Part shown: positions 27,257 through 35,875 of the stretch, in pieces
Layout: every line of letters begins with the position of its first letter
Numbering within the stretch: the first letter of the stretch is position 1
Origin: Lachnospiraceae bacterium
GTDB taxonomy: Bacteria; Bacillota; Clostridia; Lachnospirales; Lachnospiraceae
Direction: 5' to 3'
DNA: 64,000 nt
Assembly (NCBI GenBank): GCA_910574805.1
Contig: CAJTCV010000003.1
Coordinates: 248,001 to 312,000 of the forward strand
Program-made: the position numbers and the translations under genes
Notes under the pieces: generated by a model
What the model was told of the DNA's origin: nothing
Seen by the model: only the letters and a program-made list of their open reading frames with translations
The model's database searches: none

Positions 27257-27824
27257 GTCACGTCCCGCGAGGGGCGTGTGAGTAGAAACTGCTGAATCGC
27301 TTCGGGGGTGTGCGGTCGCAGGGGTCACGTCCCGCGAGGGGCGTGTGAGTAGAAACATAGAGACACCTCCCGGGGCCACATCCAGCCAAAGTCACGTCCC
27401 GCGAGGGGCGTGTGAGTAGAAACAAAGTTGCGGTTATCCCAGATCATGCCGACCTCGGTCACGTCCCGCGAGGGGCGTGTGAGTAGAAACTCTAAAAAGT
27501 ATCCGAAAATATCTTTACTAATTTGTCACGTCCCGCGAGGGGCGTGTGAGTAGAAACGTTTCCCGATCGATAGCCTACCATTGTCGCGCAAGTCACGTCC
27601 CGCGAGGGGCGTGTGAGTAGAAACCCTGAACTGATCGAACTGTACGGCGGAGACACGCGTCACGTCCCGCGAGGGGCGTGTGAGTAGAAACCCGGTTGGT
27701 GGGTTATGTGGTTCAATGCGGCCGGTCACGTCCCGCGAGGGGCGTGTGAGTAGAAACCACGGTCGGCGAGATGTGGGACAGCTCCACGGTGGTCACGTCC
27801 CGCGAGGGGCGTGTGAGTAGAAAT
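27257..27824 (+). CRISPR. Subtype I-C CRISPR array, 9 repeats and 8 spacers
   Basis: Nine 33-nt repeats start at 27257, 27324, 27391, 27458, 27525, 27592, 27659, 27725 and 27792. Spacers are 34 nt, except spacer 7, which is 33. The repeat begins GTCACGTCCC and ends TGAGTAGAAAC. It folds as CACGTCCC, loop GCGA, GGGGCGTG (8 bp with one G-T pair), leaving an 11-nt 3' segment as the crRNA handle, as expected for Cas5c processing. Eight repeats are identical; the last ends in T instead of C, marking the distal end. I could not find any spacer matching elsewhere in the window by eye. Confidence 0.98.
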
Positions 27825-27857
27825 CAAAGAACGTTTTTCCAGTGACGTTTTGTAAAG

Positions 27858-29604
27858 GACTTTTTGAATCTTTCCAAAGTTAGTTGAAATAAAACTTTTA
27901 TCAAATGGTAAAACATGGTATAATAAGCATGAATTTTAAAGCGTTTGCGGGAGTTGATACCATGGATGAATTTATCAAGGAGCTTGATCCAAATCTGGAT
28001 TATCTGGAGCATAAAATAATAGGGAATGAAGTCATTATTTATGCAGCCTCAAACAGAAAAATATGCAGATGCCCTTATTGCGGCTCTGAGTCGGCGCGAA
28101 TACATAGCCGTTACGAAAAAAGTTTTCAGGATCTTCCAATCATGGGCAAAAAAACAAAAGTCGTTATTGAAAACAGGAAATTCTTCTGCGACAATCCAGA
28201 CTGTGGGTTCACCACTTTTGCAGAGCGTTTCGACTTCCTGGCACAAAAAGGGAAAAAGACAAAACGCCTGATTGAAAAAATCGTGGATGTTCCCCTGAAT
28301 ACAAGCTCCACCACCGCTTCAAGGACGATGAAAAACGGGATTGCGGATGTTGGCAAAAGCACCATCTGCAGTCTCTTAAAAAAAAGATATGCCAGTTCCT
28401 GAGAAAGAAGCCGTTACAAAAGTCTGCATTGACGATTTCGCATTTCGGAAAAGAAAAACCTATGGGACTATCATGGTAGACATTGACACGCACCGGATCA
28501 TTGACCTGCTGGCGTCCCGGGAAAGTGCGGATGTGGCGGAATGGCTGAAAAGCTATCCGAATCTTGAAGTTGTATCCAGGGACGGCTCTGTTTCCTATAA
28601 AAGTGCCATTGAACAGGCTGGAAGCCATCTGCAGCAGGTCAGTGACCGTTTTCACCTGGTGAAGGGGCTTACGGATGCGGCAAAGAAATTTTTGTCACGT
28701 CTTCTGGCAGCAAATTTTATTCTCCCAACGGAAGTATCCCATTATGATGGAAAACCTACGGGGGATTACTGGGATAAACCAGTCAAAGAAGACGCACCTG
28801 CCACTGAGCACAACGCAAATGTGAAAAAGAAAATGAAGACAGTGGAACAAGTACGGGAATTCGGGAAACAGGGATTGAACAAAAGTGAGATTGCAGGGAT
28901 TGTCGGAATAAACAGGGTGACGGTGGCAAAATACCTGAAAGATGATTTTAACCCTTCCAGCGCTTATTACCATACGATGATCCCCAGTAAAATAAAGCCC
29001 TATTCTCAGGAGATAAGAAATATGCTCAGTGAGGGGAAAACTTTCAAGCAGATCAGCGCGGTGATTCGGGAAAAGGGATATGAAGGCGCGGATGGAACAA
29101 TCCGTATGTTTGCTACAAGGGAACGGGGGCTCATGAAGGAAGCTGCCAAACAGGGAGGAAGTGGAGAAAAGATAGAACGGAAGTGGCTGGTCAGCCTTTT
29201 GTACCACCCTGTTGATGAGGTTCGTTCCCTCAGCCAGGATCAACTGGACAGGGTCATAGAAGAATATCCCATCATAGGGCGTGTTTATGATGCTGTGACA
29301 GGATTCAAAGGGGCACTGTTTGGCAAAAAAGAGGCCGAGCTTGATAAATGGTCAGAAGAAACCGAAGCTCTTGAGATAGATGAACTGGAGAGTTTTATAA
29401 ACGGAATCAAAAGAGATATTATCGCAGTAAAAAACGCCATTCGTCTTGATTACAATAATGGACTGGCAGAAGGAAGCGTGAACAAGCTGAAAGTTGTCAA
29501 AAGGATCATGTATGGCCGCAACAGTTTTGAGTTGCTGAAAGGGAAACTGTTGCGGCTTGAATTAAAACGCAAAATCAACTAACTTTGGAAAGATTCGACT
29601 TTTT
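27858..29604 (+). mobile_element. ISL3-family insertion sequence with target-site duplication
   Basis: A 1731-bp element (27866-29596) bounded by perfect 22-bp inverted repeats (27866-27887 and 29575-29596; outer end GAATCTTTCC). It is flanked by the direct repeat GACTTTTT on both sides (27858-27865 and 29597-29604). An 8-bp duplication is the hallmark of ISL3 elements. It carries one transposase gene, which is frameshifted. The insertion lies 33 bp past the last repeat, inside what would have been the next spacer. Confidence 0.92.
27962..29582 (+). pseudogene. ISL3-family transposase, frameshifted at an A8 run
   Basis: The first part starts MDEFIKELDPNLDYLEHKI and includes the zinc-binding motif CRCPYCGSESARIH and CDNPDCGFTTF, then a helix-turn-helix. 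At A8 (28378-28385) the frame changes. The DDE catalytic domain continues in the other frame: VCIDDFAFRKRKTYGTI, VSRDGSVSYKSAI, DRFHLVKG, and the final glutamate region NGLAEGSVNKLKVVKR. Removal of one A would join the two parts into a normal 540-residue transposase. The right inverted repeat covers the last codons and stop. Confidence 0.88.
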
Positions 29605-29633
29605 AATCAAATTCACAAAAAATTTACATTTCA

Positions 29634-29677
29634 AGACAAAAAAATAAGGCCGGGAACCTGTTTTTAGATTCCCGGCC
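29634..29677 (-). terminator. Terminator of the Rpn-type nuclease gene
   Basis: On the minus strand GGCCGGGAA pairs with TTCCCGGCC (29648-29677), followed by TTATTTTTTTG. It stands 10 bp past the stop of the gene at 29688. Confidence 0.88.
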
Positions 29678-29687
29678 TACGGTTTTA

Positions 29688-30512
29688 CTATGCTGTCCGC
29701 TCTGCTTTCAGTTTTTTTACTTCGTCAAGAGGAAGTCCTGCATATTCCGCAATTTTTTCAAGTGTCAATATTCCATCTGTCAGCATTCTTTTAGCAGTAT
29801 TTATTGCCCCTTCTTTTATGCCCTCTTGTAAAGATTCTTTTCTCATATCCTCCATGACTTTGCACATGATTAAAATGCCCTCCTTACTTTCCTTGAAAAA
29901 ACGAACTCTGTCTGCCAGTGTCGTATAATACATATCTGCCGCATTCGTACATGAAAAATCATGCATGAGTTTTCCGATTGGTGTATCTCCACGATAAGCG
30001 CCGTTTACATACAGTATATGTGAACCGTCCTCAAATCTTTCTCCGGTTCCTAAAAAGCAGCGCTCAACCGGATAGAGCGGCAGCCCTTTTCCCATTACGT
30101 CATTCTCTGTGATAAAGATTACCCACGTTTCCGGCAGCCTGTCGAAGTCCTCGCCTTTCTTCAAAAGGTTTGCGTCCATCATGCTGCTGTTGTACCTTGC
30201 CCTTTTTCTCCCGGCTCCTTTGTCGGAACGCTGTACTTCCACGTTCAGTTTTGCCCCTGTGCTGTCCGTAGCCAGGATATCCAGCCTCACCGAACGGTTC
30301 AGCAGGTTCTCCACAAATACCTGGGTGCGGACGTCCAGCACCTTTAAATCCGGCTTTTCCAGCACAATCTGCAATACCAGTTCTATGCTTGCCGTATCTC
30401 CCTCAAAACACTTGGTGAGAAAATCATCATCAAGCAGGCGAAAACCTCTTAGCCTCTGTAAATCTTCCTGATGTTTCTGGTCTATCTGTTCCGTCACTGT
30501 CAATCTTCCCAC
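29688..30512 (-). CDS. Rpn-type PD-(D/E)XK nuclease (transposase-like)
   Basis: A 274-residue member of the Rpn/PDDEXK_2 family (annotated as PD-(D/E)XK nuclease family transposase), related to E. coli RpnA, which promotes recA-independent recombination. Nuclease motifs lie in RLDILATDSTGAKLNVEVQR (about residues 76-95; D then E-x-Q) with DFLTKCFEGD in front. The C-terminal TLEKIAEYAGLPLDEVKKLK is the usual HTH-like tail. The start is GTG at 30512. It sits between an IS and a conjugative-element scrap, in a tract that separates old repeats from the current array. It appears intact. Confidence 0.85.
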   Translation of the reverse strand: MGRLTVTEQIDQKHQEDLQRLRGFRLLDDDFLTKCFEGDTASIELVLQIVLEKPDLKVLDVRTQVFVENLLNRSVRLDILATDSTGAKLNVEVQRSDKGAGRKRARYNSSMMDANLLKKGEDFDRLPETWVIFITENDVMGKGLPLYPVERCFLGTGERFEDGSHILYVNGAYRGDTPIGKLMHDFSCTNAADMYYTTLADRVRFFKESKEGILIMCKVMEDMRKESLQEGIKEGAINTAKRMLTDGILTLEKIAEYAGLPLDEVKKLKAERTA

Positions 30513-30569
30513 TTGCTATCCCTTCTGTTTTCGTATCTCCATACTACCATAAACCTCCTGATTTTACAA

Positions 30570-30600
30570 GCCGGGAGCCAGCGCATTTCTGAATCCCGGC
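30570..30600 (-). terminator. Hairpin terminator after the TnpW gene
   Basis: GCCGGGA pairs with TCCCGGC across a 17-nt loop; on the minus strand a short T-rich tract follows. It resembles the hairpin at 29648-29677 on the other side of the Rpn gene. Confidence 0.55.
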
Positions 30601-30618
30601 CTGTTTCCGTTATCGTTT

Positions 30619-30801
30619 TTACATCTGCCGTATCTCATTTTTCAGCATACGCTTGATTTTGTCGCTCATGGTTTCCCTGCTGGTCTTGCTGAAATGAACC
30701 CTCACAATGTAGGTAGTCCGACCTATCTTCTTCACCAGTGCGGGAACGTCCTTAGCCGGTGCTGTGGTGGTAGTGTCCTCTGTGATTTTTTCGCTGCCCA
30801 T
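30619..30801 (-). CDS. Transposon-encoded protein TnpW
   Basis: A 60-residue small protein whose core, IGRTTYIVRVHFSKTSRET, and basic end, DKIKRMLKNEI, match the TnpW proteins of Tn1549-type conjugative transposons of Firmicutes. Its function is unknown. In those elements it follows the DnaC-like ATPase gene, which is exactly the order here. It is therefore a marker of an integrated and truncated conjugative element. The gene itself looks whole. Confidence 0.8.
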   Translation of the reverse strand: MGSEKITEDTTTTAPAKDVPALVKKIGRTTYIVRVHFSKTSRETMSDKIKRMLKNEIRQM

Positions 30802-30821
30802 AAATTCTCCTTTTCATGCAA

Positions 30822-31145
30822 TCAAACTTTGTTATCCTTCCTCACAATCTCCTTTGCCGCCGCTTTGGTCGCTCCGGCTCCTTCCTCCCGGAAATTCTTT
30901 CCGGAAAAGAGAACCGGCGCACACCGTTCCAGTATGCGGTCATAAATCCTTGCGTGGGCAAGGTCTGGCGGGTTCTTAATCTCTTCCAGTTTCAGGTTTG
31001 TCGTGATAATCAGTGGCTTCTTGCTCCGATACCGGCTGTCAATGATGGTAAACATCTGCTCCATGGCATACTCGGTATTCCTTTCCACGCCTAAATCGTC
31101 AATGACAAGCAGGCTGTAATCGTCCAGACCAGATGATTTCCGCAC
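30822..31145 (-). pseudogene. DnaC-like replication ATPase, N-terminus lost
   Basis: The remaining 107 residues are the C-terminal part of a DnaC/IstB-type ATPase of Tn1549-like elements: Walker B in LLVIDDLGVE, sensor I in PLIITTNLKLEE, and the arginine region ARIYDRILERCAPV. The Walker A half is missing. The break falls at 31146, directly against a CRISPR repeat, so the gene was cut by the rearrangement that joined the element to the old end of the array. Confidence 0.88.
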
Positions 31146-31147
31146 CG

Positions 31148-31318
31148 GTCACGTCCCGCGAGGGGTATGTGGGTAGAAATGAAAACAGATGTGTCATGGA
31201 GAACGTGACCTGCGGGGTCACACTCCACAAGGGGGCGTATGAGTAGAAATCGACAGGGACAGTTACAATGACTTTTTTCGGTCATGTTGTGTTCCACAAG
31301 AAGCGTACAGCCGGAAAA
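31148..31318 (+). repeat. Degenerate CRISPR repeats, orphan distal end of the array
   Basis: Three decaying copies of the array repeat. Copy 1 (31148-31180) starts GTCACGTCCCGCGAGGGG and ends TGGGTAGAAAT. Copy 2 (31217-31250) ends in CGTATGAGTAGAAAT but has a changed stem. Copy 3 (about 31281-31318) keeps only TCCACAAG and GCGTA. The spacer-like gaps are 36 and 30 nt. Decay increases away from the array, as expected for the oldest end. They lie 3.3 kb from the last array repeat, split off by mobile DNA. Confidence 0.82.
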
Positions 31319-31353
31319 GCAGTGTAAAACGCCAGAAGATAGTCATGGAAGCC

Positions 31354-31383
31354 TTGTCTGGCAGTGAACACATCAGTTATGAT
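31354..31383 (+). promoter_or_regulatory. Promoter of the FGE-like gene
   Basis: TTGTCT (31354-31359), an 18-bp spacer and TATGAT (31378-31383) lie about 30 bp before the start codon's AGGAGG site. Confidence 0.55.
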
Positions 31384-31414
31384 ATGCTTATGTAAGAAAA
31401 GGAGGAGGCCTGTC

Positions 31415-32227
31415 ATGTCAGAATTATTAAACAGCATCCGCTCACGGATAAAATCCCTGGGGATCGACTTTCAGTTTACAGGAACTGTCAGGACGAGGGT
31501 GAACGGAACAGAACGGGAAACATGGCTTCTGGAATACGAGGGTTCTCAGTTCATTTTTGTACCTGGTCAGAAACATGTCACTTTGGGGTGGGATACAGAC
31601 AGGTGCCCTCTGGGGGTGCGCCGGGAGCAGGAGGAGGACCTTAAGAATCTGGAAGAAGAGATGAAGGAAGGCGGTTATGAGAGCTGGGGGGATTTCATGA
31701 GAAAATGGAAGGAACATCTGTCCCGGTGTTTATCACCGCTGCGCACCGCCGATATCGGGGATCTGATTGTGGAGGTGGACAGCCGTTATCTGGAGGAGGA
31801 TGCACCGTCCCTGGAACAGGCGGTCCTTTTATTGAAAGAAGGTCCTTTTACGCTGGCGACAGAAGATGAATGGGAATATCTCTGCAACGGCGGTACACGG
31901 ACGCTGTTTCGCTGGGGTGATACCTTGAGCGGGGTAATGACAGAAATTTATAATGTAAGCGCTGTCAGCGACGCCAGAGAGAAACTCATACTGGAGCAGC
32001 CCAATATGCTGGGACTGTATATTGCATACGATTCCTATAAAAATGAAATCATTGACAATGTACAGTATACAAAAGGCGGCGACGGCGGGGGTTCTCTCTG
32101 CGGCGGCGACGGAGTGATCCATGTCCTGCCCTGCTATACGGCGTTTTACCGCCAGCCGGCTGCAGAACACGGTTGTGGGTTGTCAAAACATTATTACTGC
32201 TATCGGCGTATCGTCCGGTTGCCATGA
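31415..32227 (+). CDS. FGE-sulfatase-like (SUMF1-fold) protein, unknown function
   Basis: A 270-residue protein. The C-terminal half resembles the formylglycine-generating-enzyme fold: FTLATEDEWEYLCNGGTRTL and FRWGDTLSG (about residues 145-175), then NMLGLYIAYDSYKNEI and a GGDGGGS turn. The N-terminal 90 residues are polar and contain no motif I know. Catalytic cysteines of true FGE are not evident, so it is probably a binding or modifying protein that uses the fold. The ATG at 31415 follows GGAGGAGG. It has its own promoter and borders the old CRISPR repeats. Confidence 0.55.
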   Translation: MSELLNSIRSRIKSLGIDFQFTGTVRTRVNGTERETWLLEYEGSQFIFVPGQKHVTLGWDTDRCPLGVRREQEEDLKNLEEEMKEGGYESWGDFMRKWKEHLSRCLSPLRTADIGDLIVEVDSRYLEEDAPSLEQAVLLLKEGPFTLATEDEWEYLCNGGTRTLFRWGDTLSGVMTEIYNVSAVSDAREKLILEQPNMLGLYIAYDSYKNEIIDNVQYTKGGDGGGSLCGGDGVIHVLPCYTAFYRQPAAEHGCGLSKHYYCYRRIVRLP

Positions 32228-32329
32228 TCAACAGGTACTGTTTTCCGCAGAGAACAGAGGCTGTGTATTTATTCTGCCCGTATCCAGGTAACAGGTCAAA
32301 GAAATGCGGACTGCGGGCAGGGGCGGACT

Positions 32330-33226
32330 CTAAATGCCCAGCGCCTGAAACGCCTCATCCGAAAGAAGCGCTCCGCTGGTCTCTACCACGGCTGCGGCGA
32401 CCCGGTTGGCGTCGGCGATGGCACGTTCCATGGAGGCTCCCTGCTTTAACCGTGCAATGACCGTTCCAATATGAGAGTCTCCGGCTCCGATGGTGTCGGT
32501 CTGCTCTGCCCGGATCCCGGGAATAAAGGCGGCCTTGTCTGCGGTCCTGCAGTAAGCGCCCTGCTCGCCCAGGGTAATGATGACCGAGTTCCCGGTCTTC
32601 TCGTACAGAGTATGGGCGGCTTCCTCTATGGAAGGTTTTCTGGTATATTCCAGTGCTTCCGTTCCATTCAGATGCAGGATGGGGGAGAGGGCGAAGATCC
32701 GCGAAAGGATCTCCGGTGAGAGTAGCAGAATCCTTGGTCCCGGTGCAAAATAGACCTGGAGCGCCGGATGCTCTTCCAGAAACCGGACGATATGGGTGCC
32801 GGTAGGCTCTTCGATCTCCAGACCGCAGATGTAGGCGCTGTCAATGGCGTCTGTATCAAGCTGTTCGAACCATTCCGGGCGGAAACGGTATTCGGCGCCC
32901 CGATGACATACGAATGTACGTTCCCCGGATGCTTCCACATAACAATAGCAGCATCCGTTTTCCTGTTCCGGCGTCGGGATCGGGCTTCTGACTCCTTTTT
33001 CCGTCAGAGATTCCCGGACAAAATGTCCGTACACGCCGGTTCCTACAGGAGAAAACAGAGTATAAGGCACCTGAAAATGACGGATCATGTCCGAGACATT
33101 GTAGGCGCAGCCGCCCAGGGACATGGTCTGCCGGATCACATGCACATCCTCGCCGGTCTTTGGCAGATGATCCACATGGATGATCACGTCCGTGACGGTG
33201 GAGCCGATGACTAATACCTGTTTCAT
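32330..33226 (-). CDS. PfkB-family carbohydrate kinase
   Basis: A 298-residue ribokinase-fold sugar or nucleoside kinase. The N-terminal substrate motif is VLVIGSTVTDVIIHVDHLPK with MSLGGCAYNVSDMI. The catalytic anion hole and base lie in TDTIGAGDSHIGTVIA (about residues 248-263, Asp254 or nearby), and ATP contact is in VIITLGEQGAYC. The substrate cannot be read from sequence; ribose, pseudouridine or fructose derivatives are possible. It is a single gene, convergent with the FGE-like gene. Confidence 0.88.
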   Translation of the reverse strand: MKQVLVIGSTVTDVIIHVDHLPKTGEDVHVIRQTMSLGGCAYNVSDMIRHFQVPYTLFSPVGTGVYGHFVRESLTEKGVRSPIPTPEQENGCCYCYVEASGERTFVCHRGAEYRFRPEWFEQLDTDAIDSAYICGLEIEEPTGTHIVRFLEEHPALQVYFAPGPRILLLSPEILSRIFALSPILHLNGTEALEYTRKPSIEEAAHTLYEKTGNSVIITLGEQGAYCRTADKAAFIPGIRAEQTDTIGAGDSHIGTVIARLKQGASMERAIADANRVAAAVVETSGALLSDEAFQALGI

Positions 33227-33427
33227 AAGAAAAATCCCCCTGCGTAAATTTGATCAAATTTTTTGATTTCTGCTGTTTTTCTGTCATTATATATGGAAAA
33301 TATAATTCTTTCAAGTCCGGTATCATCCGATATGAATTTTTCTGCTGCTATATGGAAATTTTTGTGCTTTTATGCTGTTTTTAGTATAAAGAAATGTTTG
33401 TGTAGAGGTGTTTGTTATGAAATTTTA

Positions 33428-34349
33428 ATGAATCAAAAGATTGCGACACGTATTGGAATTATCACAACGGCGATTACACTGGCAGGGATGCTGCTGTGGC
33501 TGGATTGTGTCAGGCAGTGCTGTTTCTACGGTTAAGAATGACATTACAAATCAGATGACAGATGCGGTGGAATCCAGAGCTTCGATTATCAACGACTATG
33601 TGACTTCTGCGGAGGAATATGTCACAGCTTTTGCCCTTGGATGGGAGGTGCATGATCTGCTTGCGGATCCGGACAATCCGGAGATTCTGGAAGAAGTGCA
33701 GAGGTATACAGAAGAGTTTGCTTCCGTGAAGGGTATTTTTGAAGGTTTGCATATCGCCACTCCGGAAACGCATGTGCTGACCCATACTTCTCTGGATGCA
33801 GTTGGTATGACCACCCGAAAGGGAGAATCCCTGGCGGAATTTCAGAAAACTATTTTAGCCCGGCGCCAGCTGACGAATCTGGGGATTATGAAATCTCCGG
33901 GGACAGGAAGCATGATCCTGTCCATGTACTGTCCCATTTTTGAGGGAGACAGCTGTATCGGTTATGTGGGAGCCGGCGTGTATGCAGGCCGGCTGATGGA
34001 TGTTCTGCTGGGGCTTGATATAAAAGGACTGCCCAACAGTGAGTGTGTATTTTTAAATGTGGAAGACGGCGTGTATCTGTATCATGAAGAGGAAGAACTG
34101 CTGAATACTGAGACAGAAGAGAGTGGTTATCAGGGGATTATCCGCCGGATCAAAGAGGATGGTGATACCAGCGCCAATACATACTTCTACCGGGATGACA
34201 GTGGCGTAAAACAGCTGATTGTCTACAAATATCTGAAAGACAGGGACTGGGTGTTCATGGTTCGTGACAGCGCAGCGGAGGTTTACAGAAAACTGTCCGC
34301 TCAGGCCAATACCCTGAACAGCCTCATCGGGCAGTTCAGGATTCGATAA
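33428..34349 (+). pseudogene. Chemoreceptor with frameshift and internal deletion
   Basis: The gene opens at 33428 with MNQKIATRIGIITTAITLAG (first membrane helix), then shifts frame at about 33500. A Cache sensor follows (about 33540-34280), including GYVGAGVYAGRLMD and KYLKDRDWVFMVRD. Then, without the second membrane helix, HAMP or signalling hairpin, it jumps to the last residues of a receptor, LSAQANTLNSLIGQFRIR. About 350 residues are missing at the junction near 34285. It cannot signal to CheA. Confidence 0.85.
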
Positions 34350-34399
34350 GGCGGGCAGTACAAAAGGCTCCTGATTCTGTGGACGTCCGACCGGAGGGT

Positions 34400-35482
34400 T
34401 CAGGACAGTGTCAGATCCCCTTCCCGGATCCATCCGAGTTTCCGGAGGATCTCATAGAAAACGGTGCTCAGGACAGCCGGAAGCAGGAAGCAGATCAGGA
34501 CCATGGCAGTCCAGTCCATGACGGTGACGGCGGTCTTTGTTCCCGCTGCCACATCATTGATCCATCCGGTGTAGACGCCGATCTGCCCCACCAGGCCGCA
34601 GGTGCCCATGCCGGAAGAGATGGCGGGCCCGTTCATCTGAAAATGGAAGACGCATGTGGCAATGGGGCCGGTGATGGCCGATGCCAGTGTAGGTGGAATC
34701 CAGATGCGCGGATTTTTTACGATATTTCCCATCTGCAGCATGCTGGTGCCGATTCCCTGGGAGACGAGACCGCCCCATCTGTTCTCCCGGAAGCTCATGA
34801 CGGCAAAGCCCACCATCTGGGCGCAGCAGCCGGCTACCGCCGCGCCGCCTGCCAGTCCCACCAGTCCCAGTGCGGCACAGATGGCGGCGCTGGAGATGGG
34901 CAGGGTCAGAGCGATACCGACGATAACGGATACCAGGATCCCCATGAAGAAAGGCTGCAGCTCCGTAGCCCACATAATCAGGCGGCCTACGTATCCCGCG
35001 GCAGTTCCGATGGCAGGAGCCCACCAGAGGGAAAAGAAGACACCCACGAGAATCGTAACCAGAGGTGTCACAAGGATATCAACACGGGTCTCTTTGGAGA
35101 CGGCTTTTCCGCATTCGGCAGCCAGGACGGTGATGACAAGGACGGCCAGAGGACCGCCGGCGGCGCCCAGTTCATTGGCGGCCGCACCGACGGATACCAG
35201 GGAAAACAGCACCAGCTGAGGAGCCTGAAGCGCATAGCCGATGGAGGTCGCCATGGCAGCTCCCACCACATAGGCGGATTTGGTATAGTTTCCCACCGTG
35301 ATCAGAAATTCCACACCCAGCTGCTGGCCCAGCGTGGATACGATGGTACCGATGAGCAGGGAGGCAAAGAGTCCCTGTGCCATGGCGCCCAGTGCATCGA
35401 TGCCGTAGCGCCTGCCGGAGAAGATGATGTTTTTGCGGGCGAGAAACTGCCCGAGCCTGCCGGTTGCTTTTGTTTCATTCAT
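34400..35482 (-). CDS. EIIC-type membrane transporter (PTS_EIIC_2 family)
   Basis: A 360-residue polytopic membrane protein with about nine hydrophobic segments, such as AQGLFASLLIGTIVSTLG, GIALTLPISSAAICAALGLV and AMVLICFLLPAVLSTVFYEI. It matches the PTS_EIIC_2 family of sugar-transport-like IIC proteins that occur without adjacent IIA or IIB genes. The start at 35482 follows AAAGGGACAA; the longer frame adds 27 unconserved residues. With no EIIA/EIIB nearby, phosphotransfer is uncertain, and its solute is unknown. Confidence 0.75.
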   Translation of the reverse strand: MNETKATGRLGQFLARKNIIFSGRRYGIDALGAMAQGLFASLLIGTIVSTLGQQLGVEFLITVGNYTKSAYVVGAAMATSIGYALQAPQLVLFSLVSVGAAANELGAAGGPLAVLVITVLAAECGKAVSKETRVDILVTPLVTILVGVFFSLWWAPAIGTAAGYVGRLIMWATELQPFFMGILVSVIVGIALTLPISSAAICAALGLVGLAGGAAVAGCCAQMVGFAVMSFRENRWGGLVSQGIGTSMLQMGNIVKNPRIWIPPTLASAITGPIATCVFHFQMNGPAISSGMGTCGLVGQIGVYTGWINDVAAGTKTAVTVMDWTAMVLICFLLPAVLSTVFYEILRKLGWIREGDLTLS

Positions 35483-35544
35483 AACATTTGTCCCTTTCCG
35501 GGTATGCTTTTTCTTTTGTGCAGGTACCCAATCGTTGCTCAGCG

Positions 35545-35853
35545 TCAGCAGTTCCACTGACATTTCTTCATGTCTACGTGTTCGGCGTCCTTAAATTCCA
35601 CCTTTTCCTCCTGAAGCAGCCGTTTCTGCTCATGGAAACGGGGAGCCAATCTTCCCGCGTGGTTTACGACCCGGTGGCAGGGATAGGCGCCGTAATATTC
35701 TGACATGCTCAGAACCCTTCCAACCAGCCGGGCGTTTCTGTCTCTGCCAACCAGCCGGGCGATCTGCCCGTAGGAAGCGACCTTTCCCGGCGGGATTTCT
35801 TCCACTGCCGAAAGGATCTCATAGATCAGATCTTCTGTGAGGACTGCGGACAT
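35545..35853 (-). CDS. MGMT-family alkyltransferase-like protein
   Basis: A 102-residue protein of the O6-alkylguanine-DNA alkyltransferase C-terminal domain family. The helix-turn-helix part is PGKVASYGQIARLVGRD, and the active loop is YPCHRVVNHAGRL, so the acceptor cysteine is present (unlike ATL proteins, which replace it). The N-terminal ribonuclease-like domain of full MGMT is absent. It probably repairs or flags O6-alkylguanine. The start at 35853 follows AAAGGAG. A 12-bp palindrome stands just upstream. Confidence 0.87.
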   Translation of the reverse strand: MSAVLTEDLIYEILSAVEEIPPGKVASYGQIARLVGRDRNARLVGRVLSMSEYYGAYPCHRVVNHAGRLAPRFHEQKRLLQEEKVEFKDAEHVDMKKCQWNC

Positions 35854-35875
35854 TTTTGTCTCCTTTCTCTGAGTG

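Noticed and set aside
31114-31147. The 34 nt of dnaC next to the repeat at 31148 could be a spacer that recombined with its own target.
   Set aside because: The three bases 5' of that stretch are AGG, not a TTC-type I-C PAM, and the similarity to dnaC runs on far beyond spacer length. Simple illegitimate joining explains it.
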